A DNA stretch of 64,000 bases, taken from contig CAVZKX010000001.1 in NCBI GenBank assembly GCA_963775975.1, positions 1,674,001 to 1,738,000 of the forward strand, read 5' to 3'. The DNA comes from JANXQG01 sp963775975 (GTDB lineage: Bacteria > Planctomycetota > Planctomycetia > Pirellulales > Thermoguttaceae). This document shows, in pieces, positions 60,822 to 64,000 of the stretch. Below the pieces are notes generated by a model. The model saw only the letters and a list, made by a program, of their open reading frames with translations. It did not search any database and was not told the DNA's origin. Positions within the stretch are counted from its first letter, which is position 1. Each line of letters starts with the position of its first letter. Made by a program: the position numbers and the translations under genes.

Positions 60822-63386
60822 ATGCAAGAACGTTCCTCGTCTACTCCCTCGCTGGGCAACATCCTGGCGTTCGCCGTCATTTTCATCGCGGCGATGGTGG
60901 TCTATCCCATGATCATGGCGAAGTTCAATCCGCCGCCGCCCCAGGCCGCCAATGCGCCCGGCCCCGAGGAAAAAAAGGGAGACGAAAAGAAAGACAACGA
61001 GAAGAAAGACGTCAAAGCTGCCGCGCCGAAGCAGCCTAAGCCTAGCGATGAACCGGTCGATCAGACGGTTCAAGCCAATGCGGCCAAACCGGACGCGGCG
61101 AAAAAGCCCGCGCCAAAGGACGACGACCAGCGCCGTTGGATAACGATCGGTTCCGTCGATCCGGACCTGAAGGCAAACCCGTACCGCATGGGCGTGACGT
61201 TCAGCCGCGTGGGCGGATCGCTCGTCCGGCTGGAACTTAGCAGCGAGCACTACCGCGATTTGGACGATCGCAGCGGCTATCTCGGCCATTTGGTCATGGA
61301 CAGCAGTGACAAAGTTCCGGGATGTCTCGTCCAGGTCGTCGTCCCGGGCACTCCGGCCGACAAGGCGGGCATCAAGCCGGGCGATCGCATCATGGCGGCC
61401 ACCTACCGCGGTACGAAAAGCGTCATCGGAGATGTGGATGGCCTGGAGGCCGTGCTTCGCCTGACGGAACCGAAAAGCAACATCGAGCTTACCGTCCGCC
61501 GCGGCGATGCGCAGAACAAGGCTTCGCCAAATACGAAGGACGAGCAAGTGACGGTCTCTTTGATCCGCCGTCCTTTGGAAGTGATTCGGCCCGAAAGAAA
61601 ATTGCCCAATCTCGACTTCATCCGCAACGGCCCGACCGACGCGATCGACCCCGAGGCGAATTGTCCGCGGCCATTTTTGACTACCTTTCAGCAGATCGAT
61701 GACGATAAGCTCCGTGCCGACGAGGATCCAGATGCCAAGTTCGAGAAAGAGCTTGTGCGGGAACTTCCCGGCATCAAGCTTCGCGATGCCCTTTGGACGA
61801 TCGAAAGCCAGCGGACGAACGCGGCCACCAAAGTCGTCTTCAGTTGCGAGGTGCCCGAGCGGCATCTCAAGGTCACCAAGACTTATGAACTGGCGAAGGT
61901 CGCGGACAATGGAGCGGCCGGCGATGATGATCAGGCTTACCACCTCACGATGAGCCTGGCGATCACCAACCTCGACACGAAGAAGCACGAGGTGGCCTAC
62001 CGCCAGGACGGCCCCAACGGCCTGCCGGCGGAAGGCACCTGGTATGTATCCTACAAGATCAACCGGAACTGGGGTTCGACGGAAGGCCTGCGCGACGTCG
62101 TTTACGAATTGTCCGATAGCGACGTCGGCGTCGTCACCTGCTCGGAGCTTTCCGAGAAGACCGAAAAGACGGAGAAGTATCGCCGCGAGATCGGCGAAGC
62201 GACGCAGTTCGCCGAGCACCACCCCTGGTTTTTCGGCGTCGATGCGCAGTACTTTTCCGTGGCCATGATACCCGATCGCGAGTCGACCGCGCCGAACATC
62301 GAGCGCGCCATCGCGCTCCGCGTAGGCGATATCCAAACGGAGAGGCTGACGCTCACCAACACCTCGTTTCGCCTCATCGGCAAGACGGTGACCATCGAGC
62401 CGGGCAAGACTTCGGAAGCGCAGCGCTACGAGATCTTCGCCGGACCGAAGCGGCCGGACTTGCTCGATAGCTACAAGCTCGATGCTGATGGAAAACACTC
62501 GCTTTACGGACTGATTTACTACGGCCTGGCCGTCTTTCGCGTAGTGGCCGTGCCCATGACGCACGTGCTGGACTTCTTCTCTTCGCTGGTCCACAACTAC
62601 GGCCTTGCGATCATCATGCTGACCGTCGTCGTGCGGCTGTGCATGTTTCCCCTGAGCCGCAAGCAGGCCTTGAACGCGCAGAAAATGCAAAAGCTGCAGC
62701 CGGAGATCAAGGCGATCCAGCAGAAATACAAAAAGGACGCGGAAGGGGCCCGCAAGGCCCAGATGGAGCTCTTCAGCAAACACAATTACCATCCGGCGCA
62801 GGGCTGTTTGCCGATGTTCATACAACTGCCGATCTTCATGGGCCTTTATCGGGCGTTGCAGGTCAACGTCGAGCTCCGCGACGCCCCGCTGATCCCGTCG
62901 GCTTGGGTCCGCTGGTGCTCCAACCTTGCCGCGCCAGACATGTTTTTCGACTGGAGCCGCTACATGCCCGCGGGCGTCAATAACGGCATCGGTTTTAGGG
63001 GGATACCGCTCATCGGCCCGATGCTGGGCTTGGGTCCTTATCTCAACCTTCTGCCGATCATCACGGTCGCGCTCTATCTCATCCAGCAGAAGGTGATGAT
63101 GCCGCCGGCCGCCGACGAGCAGACCGCCGCGCAGCAAAAGATGATGAAGTACATGATGATCTTCGTGGGGCTGATGTTCTATAAGGTGGCGGCGGGCCTG
63201 TGCATCTATTTCATCGCCACGACCATTTGGAGCCTTGCCGAACGGCGTTTCGTGCCCAAGGCCGCCGCGGCGGGCAACGGGGGTGACGACTGCGACGCGG
63301 TCGACGTGAAGACGAAGGTGGTAAGGCAGCCGCGGCTCACGGACTCGGAGCGCGAAGCTATCCGGCGGGAGAAGCGAAAGAAATAG
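60822..63386 (+). CDS. yidC: Membrane protein insertase YidC with embedded PDZ domain
   Basis: 854 residues, much longer than the ~550 of E. coli. N-terminal helix (ILAFAVIFIAAMVVYPMIMA), a Lys/Glu/Pro-rich linker, a periplasmic beta-domain split by a PDZ-like module at about 165-255 (VVVPGTPADKAGIKPGDRIM), then the insertase core from about residue 585: VVRLCMFPLSRKQALNAQKM, FSKHNYHPAQGCLPMFIQLP and IYFIATTIWSLAERRF. Inserts and folds inner-membrane proteins with or without SecYEG. The PDZ insertion is read directly; its ligand is unknown. Confidence 0.95.
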   Translation: MQERSSSTPSLGNILAFAVIFIAAMVVYPMIMAKFNPPPPQAANAPGPEEKKGDEKKDNEKKDVKAAAPKQPKPSDEPVDQTVQANAAKPDAAKKPAPKDDDQRRWITIGSVDPDLKANPYRMGVTFSRVGGSLVRLELSSEHYRDLDDRSGYLGHLVMDSSDKVPGCLVQVVVPGTPADKAGIKPGDRIMAATYRGTKSVIGDVDGLEAVLRLTEPKSNIELTVRRGDAQNKASPNTKDEQVTVSLIRRPLEVIRPERKLPNLDFIRNGPTDAIDPEANCPRPFLTTFQQIDDDKLRADEDPDAKFEKELVRELPGIKLRDALWTIESQRTNAATKVVFSCEVPERHLKVTKTYELAKVADNGAAGDDDQAYHLTMSLAITNLDTKKHEVAYRQDGPNGLPAEGTWYVSYKINRNWGSTEGLRDVVYELSDSDVGVVTCSELSEKTEKTEKYRREIGEATQFAEHHPWFFGVDAQYFSVAMIPDRESTAPNIERAIALRVGDIQTERLTLTNTSFRLIGKTVTIEPGKTSEAQRYEIFAGPKRPDLLDSYKLDADGKHSLYGLIYYGLAVFRVVAVPMTHVLDFFSSLVHNYGLAIIMLTVVVRLCMFPLSRKQALNAQKMQKLQPEIKAIQQKYKKDAEGARKAQMELFSKHNYHPAQGCLPMFIQLPIFMGLYRALQVNVELRDAPLIPSAWVRWCSNLAAPDMFFDWSRYMPAGVNNGIGFRGIPLIGPMLGLGPYLNLLPIITVALYLIQQKVMMPPAADEQTAAQQKMMKYMMIFVGLMFYKVAAGLCIYFIATTIWSLAERRFVPKAAAAGNGGDDCDAVDVKTKVVRQPRLTDSEREAIRREKRKK

Positions 63387-64000
63387 GGCGAGCATAGATC
63401 TTGAGTTTAGGACTTAGGCTTTGGGTCTTCGGCGCGGGCCGATTTGCGCACCGCCTTCGCGATTTTCGGTTGCTGGTGCGCATGCGAACTGTCGCCGCAA
63501 CTCCTGGCTGCACAAGCATTTAGGCGGCGAAAAACTCGTTCGCTTCCACGCCACCCAGAGGTAGGTGTGGTGCGCAAATCGCATTTTGGACTATCGAAGC
63601 CCAAGCTTGCAAGCGAGCGGACGTTTGTCTCCCCTCGCCTTCCGGGAGAGGGCCGGCTGATGCACCGCGCCGCGTTCTGGACCGAGTATTTTCTTTGTAT
63701 TTTCTTCATCGCGTGGTTCCCCGTGTTTTCCGGCCTTTTCACCGCCTTTTCAGCCCATTTCGCATGCAGAAACTGCGCAGGAGGCGGGTACGACGGCAGT
63801 AGAAGCCGAGTAGAACGCAAGTAGGATTCGACGAGGAGTCGAGTAGGACTGGAGTGGGAACCCGTCCTATGGGGAGTCGCGGCCGGGTTTGTGCACCACC
63901 CGGCAGCCATCCCACGCTTGTGTTAATATAACATATCATGTGTATACATCACTCCGCACATCGGTTCGTTGCGAAGGCCGCGGATTATTCCCGGTCCCGT
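63387..64000. other. Gene-free right edge
   Basis: 614 bases after yidC. Degenerate heptamers (gtttagg-acttagg-ctttggg) open the stretch and short tandem 'gagtaggactgg'-like units occur near 63800-63855. Open frames lack ribosome sites and family similarity. An AT-rich patch at 63920-63945 may be the promoter of a gene beyond the window. Confidence 0.35.

Noticed and set aside
59916..63395. A 1159-codon open frame on the minus strand opposite yidC and the phosphoesterase
   Set aside because: It is the antisense of two well-supported genes; GC-rich codons leave the complementary frame open. Composition is Arg/His/Asp-rich with no family motif.
63444..63824. A 126-codon gene at the right edge
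   Set aside because: No ribosome site, repeat-derived sequence and no domain; probably fortuitous.

Overview
The window reads as a chromosomal segment of a Planctomycete, most likely of the order Pirellulales. This is an inference from family content: a short exported protein with a degenerate LEPR-XLL-like leader, relics of a planctomycete-type tyrosine integrase, dispersed inverted repeats that translate as 'VRQAFQPDL', YidC with a built-in PDZ domain, LPS-heptose genes and many small DUF proteins. There is no rRNA, no CRISPR array and no intact transposase.

Layout. (1) 1-6.9 kb, all minus strand: an LPS/surface-sugar operon with two GT9 heptosyltransferases, two GT4-like transferases, GmhB, HldE and the start of a carbamoyltransferase. 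(2) 7.2-9.6 kb: a glycine-zipper stress protein and a small exported protein, divergently placed, each with a candidate sigma-54 promoter. They are followed by tRNA-Ser(GGA) with integrase relics on both sides. (3) 9.2-37.4 kb: an accessory block bounded by tRNA-Ser and a 42-bp imperfect copy of its 3' end, probably an old integrative element. It carries an MsrP/MsrQ methionine-sulfoxide repair operon with a Met-rich repeat lipoprotein, an RND efflux operon, a sigma-54 response regulator facing a hybrid histidine kinase, an aldo/keto reductase lacking its catalytic Tyr, an NDH-2/CsrA/EmrAB operon, a DUF4160-DUF2442 pair and two further sigma-54 activators. (4) 37.4-41.3 kb: dnaB and small envelope/stress proteins. 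(5) 41.7-53.8 kb, minus strand: three consecutive stress operons. Each starts with the same roughly 140-nt leader: a sigma-70-type promoter, a conserved 12-nt core, a covarying stem and an intrinsic terminator lying before the first gene. Downstream are BON and GT4/GH130/desaturase genes (copy 1), DUF1328 and membrane-anchored small proteins (copy 2), and MpsC-family, CsrA and AI-2E-type transporter genes (copy 3). (6) 53.8-64 kb: MpsC paralogue, DUF3500, HupE/UreJ, DUF2252, an esterase, TsaB, a phosphoesterase and YidC.

The best candidate for an undescribed system is the three-copy leader. It looks like a terminator/antiterminator switch shared by adjacent stress operons. One of those operons encodes CsrA, and the conserved core carries a GGA motif of the kind CsrA binds. 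The second candidate is the sigma-54-controlled MsrPQ/Met-rich lipoprotein operon, which resembles hypochlorite-scavenging systems of proteobacteria.

At least nine genes are broken by shifts that one extra base explains wherever I traced the join, often inside a short homopolymer. I read these as sequencing or assembly errors and annotate the genes as functional but frameshifted. All calls come from reading the sequence; no database search was run.
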